From: Mantis religiosa
Lineage: Eukaryota; Arthropoda; Insecta; Mantodea; Mantidae
Assembly (NCBI GenBank): GCA_030765055.1
Contig: CM060950.1
Location: 460,347,710-460,411,709 of the forward strand
Reading direction: 5' to 3'
Length of the DNA stretch: 64,000 nucleotides
The notes under the pieces are model-generated. The model did no database searches, was not told the DNA's origin, and saw nothing but the letters and a program-made list of their open reading frames with translations. A program made the translations under genes and the position numbers. This document shows, piece by piece, positions 52,468-63,199 of this stretch (position 1 is its first letter; each line of letters begins with the position of its first letter).

Positions 52468-53838
52468 AACTAGGAAGTTCGTACCGATTTCCTTGAGCAT
52501 TGTAAGAGCAGCCAGGCATAGCTATACCACACAGCACTACTAGCAAGGGTAAGGTTCATCGTAGAATGCAACTCATTATTACAAAACAGGTGTAACTGCA
52601 TGACACGGAGCTAGGAAGTTCGTACCGATTTTCTTGAGCAGTGAAAGAGCGGTCAGGCATGGTTACACAACGCAGCGCTACTAGCAAGGGCAAGGTTCGT
52701 CGTAGAATGCAACTCATTACTACAAAACAGGTGTAACTGCATGACACGGAGCTAGGAAGTTCGTACCGATTTCCTTGAGCAGTGAAAGAGCGGCCAGGCA
52801 TGGCTATACCACGCAGCGCTACTAGCAAGGGCAAGGTTCATCGTAGAATACAACTCGTTACTACAAAACAAATGTAACTGCATGACACGGAGCTAGGAAG
52901 TTCGTACCGATTTCCTTGAGCAGTGTAAGAGTAGCCAGGCATGGCTATACCACGCAGCGCTACTAGCATGGGCAAGGTTCATCGTAGAATGCAACTCATT
53001 ATTACAAAACAGGTGTAACTGCATGACACAGAGCTAGGAAGTTCGTACCGATTTCCTTGAGCAGTTTAAGAGCGGCCAGGCACGGTTATACCACGCAGCG
53101 CTACTAGCAAAGGCAAGGTTCATCGTAGAATGCAATTCATTACTACAAAACAGGTGTAACTGCATGATACAGAGCTAGGAAGTTCGTAGCGATTTCCTTG
53201 AGCATTGTAAGAGCAGCCAGGCATGGCTATACCACGCAGCGCTACTAGCAAGGGCAAGGTTCGTCGTAGAATGCAACTCGTTACTACAAAACAAGTGTAA
53301 CTGCATGACACAGAGCTAGGAAGTTCGTACCGATTTCCTTGAGCAGTTTAAGAGCGGCCAGGCACGGTTATACCACGCAGCGCTACTAGCAAAGGCAAGG
53401 TTCATCGTAGAATGCAATTCATTACTACAAAACAGGTGTAACTGCATGATACAGAGCTAGGAAGTTCGTACCGATTTCCTTGAGCATTGTAAGAGCAGCC
53501 AGGCATGGCTATACCACGCAGCGCTACTAGCAAGGGCAAGGTTCATCGTAGAATGCAACTCGTTACTACAAAACAGGTGTAACTGCATGACGCAGAGCTA
53601 GGAAGTTCGTACCGATTTCCTTGAGCAGAGTAAGAGCGGCCAGGCATGGCTATACCACGCAGCGCTACTAGCAAGGGGAAGGTTCATCGTAGAATACAAC
53701 TCATTACTACAAAACAGGTGTAACTGCATGACACAGAACTAGGAAGTTCGTACCGATTTCCTTGAGCAGAGTAAGAGCGGCCAGGCATGGCTATACCACG
53801 CAGCGCTACTAGCAAGGGCAAGGTTCATCGTAGAATGC
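52468..53838. repeat. 141-bp tandem repeat (nearly 10 units)
   Basis: CGTAGAATGCAACTC or its variant recurs at 52560, 52701, 52842, 52983, 53124 and 53265, exactly every 141 bp. As 141 is 47 codons, the minus frame is open over two or more units (for example ELPSSVSCSYTCFV repeated). Units differ by a few percent. The last unit runs straight into mariner N-terminal coding sequence at 53839. Confidence 0.95.
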
Positions 53839-54399
53839 GTTTAAAGAGGGGAGACAATCAATTTCAAAGGAAGGGGGACCGGGTGCTCCAATTACTGCTT
53901 TTACGGAAGAAAACATCAACACTGCTGCTGCCATTGTGAGAGAGGATCGACGACATACCTTAAGATCACTTTCTGAAATACTGAACATTTCATTGGGTGC
54001 CACATTTCCGTGAAGCAGGCTGGATGCTGAACCACGATAATGCGCGGCTGCATATTGCCAATGTTGTTGCTGAATATCTTGCAAAAATCAACGTGAAGTA
54101 CATCCCTCACTCTCCCTATAGCCCAGATTCAGCCCCATGTGACTATTCTCTGTTGCCAGAAACACCTTCGTGGGAGGCATTATCTAGCATCAGAAGCAGT
54201 GGTGAAGGCTGCGGAGGCGATTTTTGAAGGATCTCTAAAAAATGGTTTCCAGCATATCTTTGAAGACTGACAGAAACGCTGGGACAAGTGAATCGCATTC
54301 AGCGGAGGCTATTTTGAGAAGGACTATCAAAATTATGAGGATGAGTAAAGGCACTTTGACAATTAAAAATTTTGATCATTCTTTATTGAACATCTCTCG
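53839..54399 (+). pseudogene. Mariner transposase fragments with right TIR, left end replaced by tandem array
   Basis: The frame from 53840 gives FKEGRQSISKEGGPGAP, then ENINTAAAIVREDRR and LRSLSEILNISLGA (N-terminal DNA-binding part). A deletion follows, then GWMLNHDNARLH, NVKYIPHSPYSPDSAPCD and later frame-broken remnants. The right TIR is CTTTATTGAACATCTCTCG followed by TA (54400-54401). It is the same subfamily as 45921-46840. No left TIR is visible; the 141-bp array stands in its place. Confidence 0.87.
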
Positions 54400-54401
54400 T
54401 A

Positions 54402-54796
54402 GATATGCACTTACGAATGTCTCATCAGTCATTTTTGTTCTCTGGGCAACCGGTTTCAATGCCCCTCCGCCATGCGTTTCTTATCTATGACTTGTTTGGA
54501 TACCGGAGGGGGGGGGGTTGGTTGCCGCTTGCATAGGGAACGGCGAGCGGTACGAACTTCCTAGCCCTGCTTATGATATATAGCTCTTTATTTAGGGCTT
54601 CCCTCTACACTGTCGTGACTCCTTGAGGTCTTCCGCCTCTGTCTCTTCACGCCTCATTTGTACTGTTGCCACTTTGGGCAGAGATACAAAAGCTCAGTCT
54701 GGTCGACGTACCGAATCCCCTCGTAGTCTATCATATATAGGGCTTAAACCAAAGCAGAACGTTCTCGAAAGGGAAACGTGTATCGTGCCGAAGGCC
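54402..54796. repeat. Mostly unclassified; SINE-1 3' fragment at about 54590-54740
   Basis: The block CACTGTCGTGACTCCTTG through GAATCCCCTCGTAG matches the 3' part of SINE-1 at 45395-45530. A G10 run lies at 54505. The rest is unclassified. Confidence 0.6.
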
Positions 54797-55030
54797 GCCC
54801 CATGGCTCAGTGGTTAGACCGCTTAGCTCTCACCAAGGCGGCCCGGGTTCGATCCCAGGCGACCGCAAAGTGAGATTTGTAGTGGATAACACGGCGCTGG
54901 GGCGGGTTTTCTCCGGGAACTCCGGTTTCCCCCGCCATCTCATTCCACCGGTGCCCCATCTTCATCCCATGTATCATCAGTGTCACCGCCTGCGGTGCCG
55001 TATGTAGTAAAAGCGGGCGTTAAACACTAC
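54797..55030 (+). mobile_element. SINE-3 copy
   Basis: Head with ATGGCTCAGTGGTTAGACC (A box) and GGGTTCGATCCC (B box). The body has CGCTGGGGCGGGTTTTCTCC and CCGCCATCTCATTCCACCGG, with the 3' end GCGGGCGTTAAACACTACAC. It is the most complete of the four copies. Confidence 0.94.
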
Positions 55031-55109
55031 ACATTTGTATCCTGCCGAAAGAAAGTCTCTGAAGCGAGACAACGGCTTTGGTCCGCTCAAGAGAACCCAG
55101 GTACAATAC

Positions 55110-55601
55110 TGTCACCCAATTATCGGAAGGCACGACCAACTGGAGCTGGGTAGGGGACGGGAGGCATTCAGACCACGCCCACCCATTTATCTTGTAGCCC
55201 TAACATGGGGGATGATTAGGAAAGTGTCACTGGGCACTGCACCGTCTCTTTCCCCTCCGCCTGACATCTGGAACAATCGGGATGATGTTCCGAGCCGCGA
55301 AGCTTCCAGAAACAGCGATCTTCCTATATAAGGGCTGCATTGGCCGAGTCAGTTCAGCTCTTCAGCCGTGAAGAGCGCAGTGCTAGAGAACGGACTGGAA
55401 GACTGTGTACGTGTATCAGAGGAGTTGTACGTAATTGTGAGTGTGGAGTGGACCTGTGACAGACGAACTGGTGGATTGTAATTGTGTGCGCTACGTTATT
55501 CTATGTAATCGGCAAGTGTTCCAACTGTAATTCGGTGGAAATAAAGAACATTTTGAGTTTGTGCAACTGGACTTTTAATTTCACGAACCCACAAAGTTAC
55601 A
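55110..55601 (+). mobile_element. Solo LTR, LTR-A subfamily 2
   Basis: Begins TGTCACCCAATTATCGG and ends AAAGTTACA, with perfect ATAC flanks (55106-55109, 55602-55605). TATATAAGG at about 55325 is followed by TCAGTTCAG, and AATAAAGAACATTTTGAG lies near 55540. It is the uninterrupted counterpart of 30285-31335. Confidence 0.92.
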
Positions 55602-55605
55602 ATAC

Positions 55606-56159
55606 CTAACTTTGGATGATATACAATAATTCCTCCAATTTTGTAGCGGAACCCCATTATCCGAAGTAATGTGGACCAGGGTCACCTCGAGTAAGGGAAA
55701 ATACGGTCGCAAGGGCATAAAACCTGTGTAAACAAAGTGTATGGATATCTAAACGTTTTATAGTTTCTATATTCACTTTAAACATACCACAACCCGTTTT
55801 GTTTCCATATTCATCGCCCTATGAAGACAATTGCAGGTGTAGCAGCTGCGTGCCGATAAAAAAAAGAGATACATAGCTGAGAACCATCACTTTTCACACG
55901 CGGAGAGTTGCGGTGCTCCCAAGCATCAGGTGCACAGCATTCTCCCCAGTACGTACGTATAAACAAGTGCTCGCTTTTATTATCGTATTAGCAATAACAC
56001 CGTAGATGTAATCTGTATTAGCCTACTTTAAAAAGCATATTCATTTGTTCTCAGCGCCTAACGAATCAACTACGTAATCTAATGTAGAGCTTGCAACCTT
56101 AAAATATTATCTCTTGTCCACTTTTGTAAACTGCTTCTTCACTCATTGCCACTGTCACT
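55606..56159. repeat. Mostly unclassified; pogo/Tigger-like end at about 55640-55712
   Basis: AACCCCATTATCCGAAGTAA followed by GACCAGGGTCACCTCGAG and GGGAAAATACGG resembles the terminal region of pogo/Tigger-type transposons. It is a short fragment without a transposase. The remainder has no recognisable signal. Confidence 0.4.
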
Positions 56160-56161
56160 TA

Positions 56162-57007
56162 TTATGTGTTTCAAATGGGAAGAGTTCTCGCCTGTAGCGA
56201 ATCAGATGAGTTAGCGCCTTCAGCGTTACCATCTCGTTACCCCCACTCTTTTTATATTTCCCTCTCCCTCTTGCACACTTGCGAGTGTTCTTGGCACTAA
56301 CGCAAACTGAATTTGTAAAAGTTTTATAATAATGCAGTTGTTGAAATCACAACGCACACGTTTTAAATATATAGCTTAAAAATAATTATAGTTTATGAAT
56401 TATTTTTCTAATCCAACGAAAATACCAGCGGTGCATCCGTATAGCTGTGAGTGTTACTTACGTTAAGAGATAATTCGTCACTGTCATTGTCTTCAACATC
56501 TGAGTAATGCAAATTTATGATGATAGGTTTCAAAATTTCATTACGTGCCATTTCTTTCCAAAAGTCGTCTTCTTGTGGTTTACCTGATGTCTCACGCAGT
56601 TTTCCCGGTCTTGTGTTCCTTGTTAATTTCTTCGTGAATAAGTCATTCAATGTCAGTCAGTTTAAAAATATTATTTTCTATTTGCAACATAATTTGAGCC
56701 CACATTAGCTGAATTGGATTGTTCTGGCAGTAGTAAGGGGGGAAGGTGGATTGTGTCTCATTGCTCCAGCTGATACACCTTTTCATGGAAAAGTAACTGA
56801 ATAATGCTGCTTTGAACTCTCTAGAGTAAATAGAGATTACGAAACATCCATAATCAAAGATATAGTGTGACCAGACACATTCTGCCAGACCAGCAAGAAG
56901 TGTATCGTTTCCTCTCATCGAATTTAACAAACACCTTGGCTTATTCAAAGTACATATTTCTTTTACCACGTCATGTCAAATGTTTACGTTTCAGTTCTGA
57001 GTAATTT
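56162..57007 (-). mobile_element. TA-target DNA transposon, second copy of 28916-30169, truncated
   Basis: It begins TTATGTGTTTCAAATGGG after TA (56160-56161) and follows the other copy to about 57007, where it is cut by the inverted transposon next to it. The minus strand holds PPYYCQNNPIQLMWAQIM, then QIENNIFKLTDIE, a stop, and an 80-codon open tail (56408-56650) with DLFTKKLTRNTRPGKLRET and EMARNEILKPIIINLHY. Confidence 0.87.
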
Positions 57008-57581
57008 ACTGGGAGATTACATTACACTAGAGAAAATGTTGGAAGTGTCCTCTACCAGCATGAATACAGGTTGGTACTCGTCTCACCATATTCTCTCAAG
57101 TTTTACGGAGAGTATACTCGTCAATTTTACTTATTTGGGTTCGAATGGATTCCTTGAGAACATCAGTTGACCGTGGCCCATTCTTTTACACACTATTTTT
57201 AGATACCCTGACAAGAAAAAATCCGGTGTAGTTAGGTCAGGCGATCTGGGGGCCATAGACCGTTTGAGATTATTCGATTATCAAAGAAACTGGTTACAAG
57301 TTCCAGGGGGTCATTAGATATATGGCATGTTGCTCCATCTTGCTGGAAATAACCTCTCAATTCGTTGTCATCTCCGTAAAACGTAAGAGAATATGGTGAG
57401 ACGAGTGTAAAAATGTATAGATGCTGGTGGAGGACACTTCCAACAGTTTCTCTGAGATGTAAATAGTGTAATGTAATCTCACAATTGAGTATTATGTTCT
57501 CCCAAAGTTGCACGTGTGTCCTATTATTGATTCAAAAGTTATAACCTATTAAAATGGTTCAGGTTTATATGGATCACACTT
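57008..57581. mobile_element. Inverted pair of fragments of the 51371-52075 transposon
   Basis: The left arm (57008-57372) is the minus strand of the element (GDDNELRGYFQQDGATCHIS read on minus). The right arm (57373-57581) is the plus strand of its 3' end (GGTGAGACGAGTG, GGACACTTCCAACAG, then the TIR GGTTTATATGGATCACACT). Sequences around TGGAAGTGTCC occur in both arms, so the piece can fold back on itself. TA follows at 57582-57583. Confidence 0.75.
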
Positions 57582-58116
57582 TAGCTTTATTAAGTAATGC
57601 TCCAATTTTGAAAAATAAAGCACCTATCTTTGAAATAATATTAGACATTGAAGAGACATTACCTGGTGGTTGTATTGTAGCTGTTTTTCTAATCCATTTA
57701 GTATAAAACTTGAGTTAATAGATAAATGGAGCCTTAGAATTAATGTAAACAAAACCAAAATCATGGTATTTAAGAAAGAGGAGAAATGGTACTGGCAAGG
57801 AAGCAAAATTCTGGTGGTCAATACATTTAATTATCTAGGAGTACAATTATGCAGTAAGGGGGGTTGGAAATAGCAGAAGAGAATGGCAATGCCAAAAGGT
57901 AACATTGCATTAAAAGCTATTAAAGCAAGCCTACATAAATTACCAGGAATGCAAATAAAACAACTGGAGAGAATTTACACAACCATAGTAGAAGCAAAAA
58001 TGCTCTATGGGGTAGAGTTATGGGGTTTGGAGGGGGGTGCAAATATGAATGTGATACATAGAAACTTTTGCAAACAAGTTTTGGACTTACCACGAGCTTC
58101 ACCAAATGGAGTGGCG

Positions 58117-58356
58117 AGCCCGCCTCGGTAGCGTAGATGGTAGCATGTCTACCTCACGTTCAAGAGGTCCCGAGTTCGAATCTCGGTCAGGGTGAGTTAT
58201 CTGGATAAGGGTTTTTCCGGGGTTTTCCATTATCCTTCAAGACGAATGTTGGGTAACTCTAAGTTCCATGGCTCCTGGAATCATTTGAGCATCATTTCAT
58301 CCAATCCATTCACCGTCCGATATGACTTAACGTTGGAGGACGTAAATTACAACAAC

Positions 58357-58443
<87 letters not shown>
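58117..58443 (+). mobile_element. SINE-2 copy, full length, with (AAT)n tail and 8-bp TSD
   Basis: Perfect GAGTGGCG flanks (58109-58116, 58444-58451). Head GCCTCGGTAGCGTAGATGG (A box) and GAGTTCGAATCTCGG (B box). The body contains AACTCTAAGTTCCATGG and CGATATGACTTAACG. The tail is about 30 AAT units (58351-58440). This is the reference copy of the family here. Confidence 0.95.
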
Positions 58444-58525
58444 GAGTGGCGCAAGCAGAATTGGGAAGACTGGGATAGAGGGATAATGGTAGAAAGGGTG
58501 TTAAAATACTGGGTGAGAATTAGGA

Positions 58526-58782
58526 AAATGAAATGAAATGTGTAGTGTTTAACGCCCGCTTTTACTACATACGGCACCGCAGGCGGTGACACTGATGATA
58601 CATGAGATGAAGATGGAGCACTGATGGAATGAGATGGCTGGGGAAACCGGAGGTCCCGGAGAAAACCCGCCCCACCGCCGTGTTGTCCATCACAAATCTC
58701 ACTTTGCTGTCGCCTGGGATCGAACCAGGGCCACCTTGGTGAGAGCCAAGCGGTCTAACCACTGAGCCACGGCGCGGCCACT
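58526..58782 (-). mobile_element. SINE-3 copy with 11-bp TSD
   Basis: GAGAATTAGGA (58515-58525) and GAGAAATAGGA (58783-58793) flank it, one mismatch. The head on the minus strand reads GTGGCTCAGTGGTTAGACCG and GGTTCGATCCC; the 3' end is GTGTAGTGTTTAACGCCCGC on the plus strand. Confidence 0.94.
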
Positions 58783-58984
58783 GAGAAATAGGAGCTTAGA
58801 TGAGCAGAATATTCTGCGTCAATGCTTGATAGTACAGGAAAGACTAAATCAGAAAGATTCATGGCTAAATAAGATAAGATATTAAAAATAGGGTTTGGTG
58901 TCATGTGAGAAAGTCGGGAATTATTGCAAAGTGGATTTTGGAAGGAACTTAGGTTAAGAACGGAAATATTGAAAGGCAAGAAAT

Positions 58985-60055
58985 GTTATTGTTGTTGTTG
59001 TTGTTGTTTTCAAATGCTGGGCTTTGGCAATGAAGCCATTAGCTCTCTTGCTCTCCAATATTTCTAAGTAGTGGGTCTGGCAGGTAGGGTTTCACAGGTT
59101 AAAAGATGTTCTTCAGTCATTTCCTCTTCTTTGTTGCACAGAGGACAATTTGGACTTGTATAAATTCCTATTCTGTGTAAGTGTTTGGCCAAATAATCAT
59201 GTTCCGTAAGTAATCTAAAATTTGCTACTACAGCTTTACGTGGGATTTCTGGAATAATTTCTGGATTTTTAATTAAAATGTTCCATTTTTTATCTTTGGC
59301 TTTATTAGATATTGATTGGTTTCGTTTGTTTTTATATTTGCTTTTGATTAATCTTTTTATGGATGTAAAGGGTAAGTTTTTACATTTGTTCTGAATTAAA
59401 TTTGCACCTTTTTAGCAAGAAAATCAGCTGATTCATTTCCAGCAATTCCACAATGTGCAGGTATCCACTGTAATATAATTCTTTTCTGTAGTTTTTGAAG
59501 TTGTTGGATCATTTTGTGACATTCTTTAATTTGGATTGACCTCATTTTATATGAACTTATTGCACATAATGCTTCTTTAGAATCAGAAAGTGTGACAGCA
59601 TTTTTGAATTTATCTATTCTGTATAGAAGGTGTTGGAGTCAAATATGAATAGCCGTTACTTCTGCACCAAAATTTGTTGTGTGATATCCTGCTGGTTGAT
59701 AGAATGAGAACAGTGCACATTTAATTCCTGCTCCTGAGTTGTTGTCCAAGTTAGATCCATCCGTGTAGATATGTAACCATTCTTCAGGTGGGTATCTACT
59801 GTTCACAGTTTCTAATGCTAGTGCTTTTAGTACGGGTTTGGACGTTTCAGATTTTGTAACTATTTGTTCCAAATCTAATTGAATATTAATTGGTTCAAAA
59901 GTCAGTGGGTTTTCTTTGATTAAAATGTTTTCTTTAGAATTAGGAAGATTCAGATCTGTTTTTAATTCAATAACTTGTGTAGGAAACTTGTTTGTGTTTT
60001 CATCTTGATTGGTTGTAGTAATCTTTTCTCCCATTTTGTTGTTTTTAACCGCAAC
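58985..60055 (-). pseudogene. I-like LINE: RNase H domain and C-terminal tail, broken
   Basis: On the minus strand the RNase H domain has LHIYTDGSNLDNN (first aspartate), FGAEVTAIHI (glutamate), then an in-frame TGA at about 59637. LSDSKEALCA (aspartate) and WIPAHCGIAGNESADFLAK (histidine and aspartate) follow. A one-base loss near 59411 shifts the frame. The tail then has EHDYLAKHLHRIG and the knuckle CPLCNKEEEMTEEHLLTC, stopping at 59064. An (AAC)n-type tail lies at 58985-59008. The reverse transcriptase part is lost by truncation. All RNase H catalytic residues survive, split by the stop. Confidence 0.88.
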
Positions 60056-60109
60056 ATTTTTTCATGTTGAATTAGTGCCTGCTCCTCTAAGGTTAAGGCA
60101 AGAAATTTT

Positions 60110-60380
60110 AGGAAGTTTCAAGTCGCCACAAACGGTGTATCTCGGATGCGAGAGCCCTTAGTGGTCTACCGGGGAAATATGCGAGTCAAATGGACAATTT
60201 AATGTCAGAATAGCACGTTGGCCATGGTAGCTCAAAGGTTAAGAGCGACTGGACGGAAATCAGCAGCTTCGTGGTTCAAATCCCGGCCATGGCATTGAAT
60301 TTTTCATGTTGACTCAATCCATCAAAAACCTTAGACTACATACGGCTAGTGTGGAGAAATGATTAATTTCTATCAATTAA
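60110..60380 (+). mobile_element. tLE copy, single unit
   Basis: Order: CAAGTCGCCACAAACGG, CTTAGTGGTCTACCGGGG, AATTTAATGTCAGAATAGC, the tRNA-like core (60221-60293, GCCATGG...CCATGGC), then ATTGAATTTTTCATGTTGAC and ATCAATTAACTGA. It is the clearest single-unit copy and shows that the tRNA-like core lies between about 100 bp of 5' and 80 bp of 3' unique sequence. Confidence 0.85.
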
Positions 60381-60686
60381 CTGAAAAAAACCTAGGAAAA
60401 ATTTCATTGAAATTGGGAACTTTTTGGGCAAAGTAAGACCCAAATGGTTGAGGAAGATAAATAAATATGACGAAAATGAAGTTATTTAAGATAAGATGCC
60501 AATAGGGACAATTAGCTCAAGTTTGAGTCTATTGGGCCCAAGGGTAACCAGCAACTCAGTGTAGTAATAAGTATGGAAATATATAATAATTTGTAATTGA
60601 AATGGAAATAAAGATTACTTACTATAATAATGTGAATATTATCAAAACTGGGGGCCACCGATCAACTGGTAAAAGAAGGAACTGTT

Positions 60687-60992
60687 TTGGAGCACGTGCC
60701 GACAGTCCTGGAAGTCATTAGCGGTCTGCGGGTGCGGCGTCCCATAAGGCCCGTCATTCTCTACGAGTCTTCAGGCGGAACAGTGACATCTGTTTCCGTT
60801 CGACTCCCGGTGTTATGTCGTGCAGTCGAAACTCAGCCCACGGTGGTCCTACATTACCCTCAACCACAAGGCATATTTCATTACCGCGTACATAGCAAGC
60901 ATTGTATTCCCCGTCCAAAAAAAGTTGCAGAAAAACCCGCACGCGCTGGAGTGTGTGTATTTGGTGGTATAACTGAACATTTGAATTCCTGA
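60687..60992 (+). CDS. Unrecognised 101-codon ORF
   Basis: It starts MEHVPTVLEVISGLRVRRPI and ends GGITEHLNS. The local GC content is higher than in the flanks, and the frame is open on both strands over much of its length. I recognise no domain, no TE motif and no neighbours. It may be an exon, a retroelement scrap or chance. Confidence 0.18.
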   Translation: MEHVPTVLEVISGLRVRRPIRPVILYESSGGTVTSVSVRLPVLCRAVETQPTVVLHYPQPQGIFHYRVHSKHCIPRPKKVAEKPARAGVCVFGGITEHLNS

Positions 60993-62057
60993 ACTAATAA
61001 CGCTAGCTTTTTAAGATCTATAGCATACATGTAACTTGCTGTAAATATGACACGCATCAAATTTTCTCAATTTAGCTTTGATAGCTTCGAAAATATGGTC
61101 AAATTTATTTATTTATTTTTGGTTACGTCACTTAAAAAGTCCCTTGCTACAAAATAACTTAAATTCTGGTCTAGTGTCTCAATAACTTTAGCTTCAGAAA
61201 ATTTTACAGCTATGAATATGGCTTTTTTGCCCAAAATGTGTAATTTTTGTGTTTCGAAGTAACAAAAGTGTACTTAAAATCATCTCACAACAAAACCCAG
61301 AGCAATTTCTATTCACTGTATCTCTATGAACGTGTGTAGAAAGATTCATTAGTCTAACACTAAAACTGCGGCGTAAGGAACATCTTAAATGATGAAAAAT
61401 TCTGACATTTTCAATAGCGAGAAAACAAGGTTAAAGAATTACAATTCATATCTAACACTAGCATTCACGTAACTTTCAAACTAGATTAGAGCATTTAAAA
61501 CTGCTTTGCGGATGCTATCTAAGCATTCTTTGGATTCAGGAAGGCTTACAGTATTTTATAGACTAAAAAGAGGAAAAGGTGTTTTTTATATAATATTCAT
61601 GAAATTTCAGTCATACTTATCCTTAAGCTCAACATCTTCCAAGGACTTTCTCTACTCATCTTCTAGCAACAATTCTTACAAAAGCGTAATCTTCTGTTTA
61701 ATACTGATACTTTCACAATACATTTGCTGTAGATATAAGAATAAAATGCAATAAAGCGAAAGCCAGAATTTTAAAAAATGAAACCCGCTAAGTAACTGTT
61801 TTGAAATTCGATGCTTTTTATGACCACGAAAAAAAAAAGAAAAAAGAATGACTTACCATATGAAACATATAAGTATTTAAAAATGTCAATAACAAAGAAT
61901 ATATTGGAAATAGTTAACGATAAGACAAATTATTTCAAAAAAGAATTGACGAAATGCACATTTTTTGTATACTAAGATTTTATCTATCTCCTAAGACCTA
62001 CAAGCTATGCAAAATTCTTTCAGAATGAAGAGAACTTTAGATCCTGTTCCCAGAAAA
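60993..62057. other. No recognisable gene
   Basis: AT-rich unclassified sequence. The last 50 bp resemble 32030-32085. Confidence 0.45.
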
Positions 62058-62099
62058 TTAAACATAAACTAAGGTTAGAGTCAACATGAAAAGTTCAAT

Positions 62100-62172
62100 G
62101 CCATGGTTGGGATTTGAACCACGGATCTCCTGGTTTCCGGCCAGTTGCTCTAACCCATTGAGCTACCATGGC
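62100..62172 (-). repeat. tRNA-like core 1 of the tetramer
   Basis: GCCATGG...CCATGGC ends, A-box-like TAGCTCAATGGG, B-box-like GGTTCAAATCC on the minus strand. Confidence 0.8.
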
Positions 62173-62414
62173 CAACGTGCCGTCATGACATTAAATTCTC
62201 CATTTGACTCGTATATTTCCCCGGTAAAGCACTAGGGGCTCTCGCATCCGAGACACATCGTTTGTGGCGACTTACTATCTTAAGTACTTGACTCCAAGGC
62301 TTCATCAGTTAACTCTTATTATTTTAGTTAATTTATGTAAATTAATAATTTCTTTACACTAGCCGTATACAGGCTAAGGTATTGGATTGATAGAGTCGAC
62401 ATGAAAGATTCATT

Positions 62415-62487
62415 GCCACGGTCGGAATTTGAACCACGTATCTACTGGTTTCCGTCCATTTGCTCTAACCCATTGAGCTACCATGGC
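62415..62487 (-). repeat. tRNA-like core 2 of the tetramer
   Basis: Same layout as core 1; the 3' half is slightly changed (GGTTCAAATTCCG) and the acceptor pairing retains one mismatch. Confidence 0.75.
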
Positions 62488-62640
62488 CAACTTGCCGTCA
62501 TGACATTAAATTCCCCAATTGACTCATATATTTTCTCGGAAAACCACTAAGGGCTCTTGCATCCGAGATACACCGCTTGTGGCGACTTACTATCGTTAGA
62601 ATTGGAGGATTAGAAAATTTAATGTCATGACGGCAAATTG

Positions 62641-62713
62641 GCCATGGTGGCTCAATGGGTTAGAGCAACTGGACGGAAACCAGGAGATCCGTGGTTCAAA
62701 TCCCGACCATGCC
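62641..62713 (+). repeat. tRNA-like core 3 of the tetramer
   Basis: GCCATGGTGGCTCAATGGG, then GGTTCAAATCCC and CCATGCC at the end. Confidence 0.78.
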
Positions 62714-62955
62714 ATTGAATCATTCATGTTGACTCTATCAATCCAATACCTTGGCCTGTATTAGGCTAGTGTAAAGTAATAATTAATTTGCATCAATTAA
62801 CTTAAATAATAAGAGTTAAATGATGAAGTCTGGGACTCAAGTACTTAAAATAGTGAGTCGCCACAAACGATGTATCTTGAATACGACAGCCCCTAGTGGT
62901 TTACCGGGGAAATATATGAGTCAATTGGAGAATTTGATGTCATGACGACACGTTG

Positions 62956-63010
62956 GCCATGGTAGCTCAATGGAAACCAGGAGATCTGTGGTTCAAATCC
63001 CGGCCGTGGC
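62956..63010 (+). repeat. tRNA-like core 4 of the tetramer, internally deleted
   Basis: GCCATGGTAGCTCAATGG runs directly into AAACCAGGAGATC; the second part of the A box and half of the anticodon-like arm are missing. The B box is intact. Confidence 0.78.
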
Positions 63011-63199
63011 ATTGAATTTTTCATGTTGACTCTATCAATCTAATACCTTAGCCTGTATACGGTTAGTATGAAGGAATAAACAGTTTCCATCAATTAACTT
63101 AAACATAAACCATTTACATCAAAGCCGTTAGCAATTTTTGGCAAAGAAAAACATTACGAACATTTCTCTATAGGGACAAAGCACCGTTTGGGGTGTGCA

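Larger units (their letters stand above)
57640..58984 (+). pseudogene. LINE reverse transcriptase remnant interrupted by two SINEs
   Basis: Pieces on the plus strand: SLRINVNKTKIMVFKKEEKW, FNYLGVQLCSKGGWK, MQIKQLERIYTTIVEAKML, YGVELWGLEGG, FCKQVLDLPRASPNGVA (57720-58110). They are followed after a SINE-2 by EWRKQNWEDWDRG and after a SINE-3 by more degraded coding sequence. The order is that of the thumb and C-terminal region of an insect LINE; the clade is uncertain. Stops and frameshifts are present, and the 3' end is cut by the next LINE at about 58985. Confidence 0.72.
62058..63110. mobile_element. Inverted tetramer of tLE (two minus, two plus) with 12-bp TSD
   Basis: Four tRNA-like cores: 62100-62172 and 62415-62487 on the minus strand, 62641-62713 and 62956-63010 on the plus strand. 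Each tandem pair has a period of about 315 bp and the two pairs meet head to head near 62600. The whole is bracketed by a perfect TTAAACATAAAC (62058-62069, 63099-63110), of which the first two bases of the right copy could belong to the unit tail. The fourth core has lost 18 nt between the A box and the anticodon-like arm. No protein is encoded. Confidence 0.8.

Noticed and set aside
58192..58536. 114-codon ORF with a poly-asparagine tract
   Set aside because: It is translation through SINE-2 and its (AAT)n tail.
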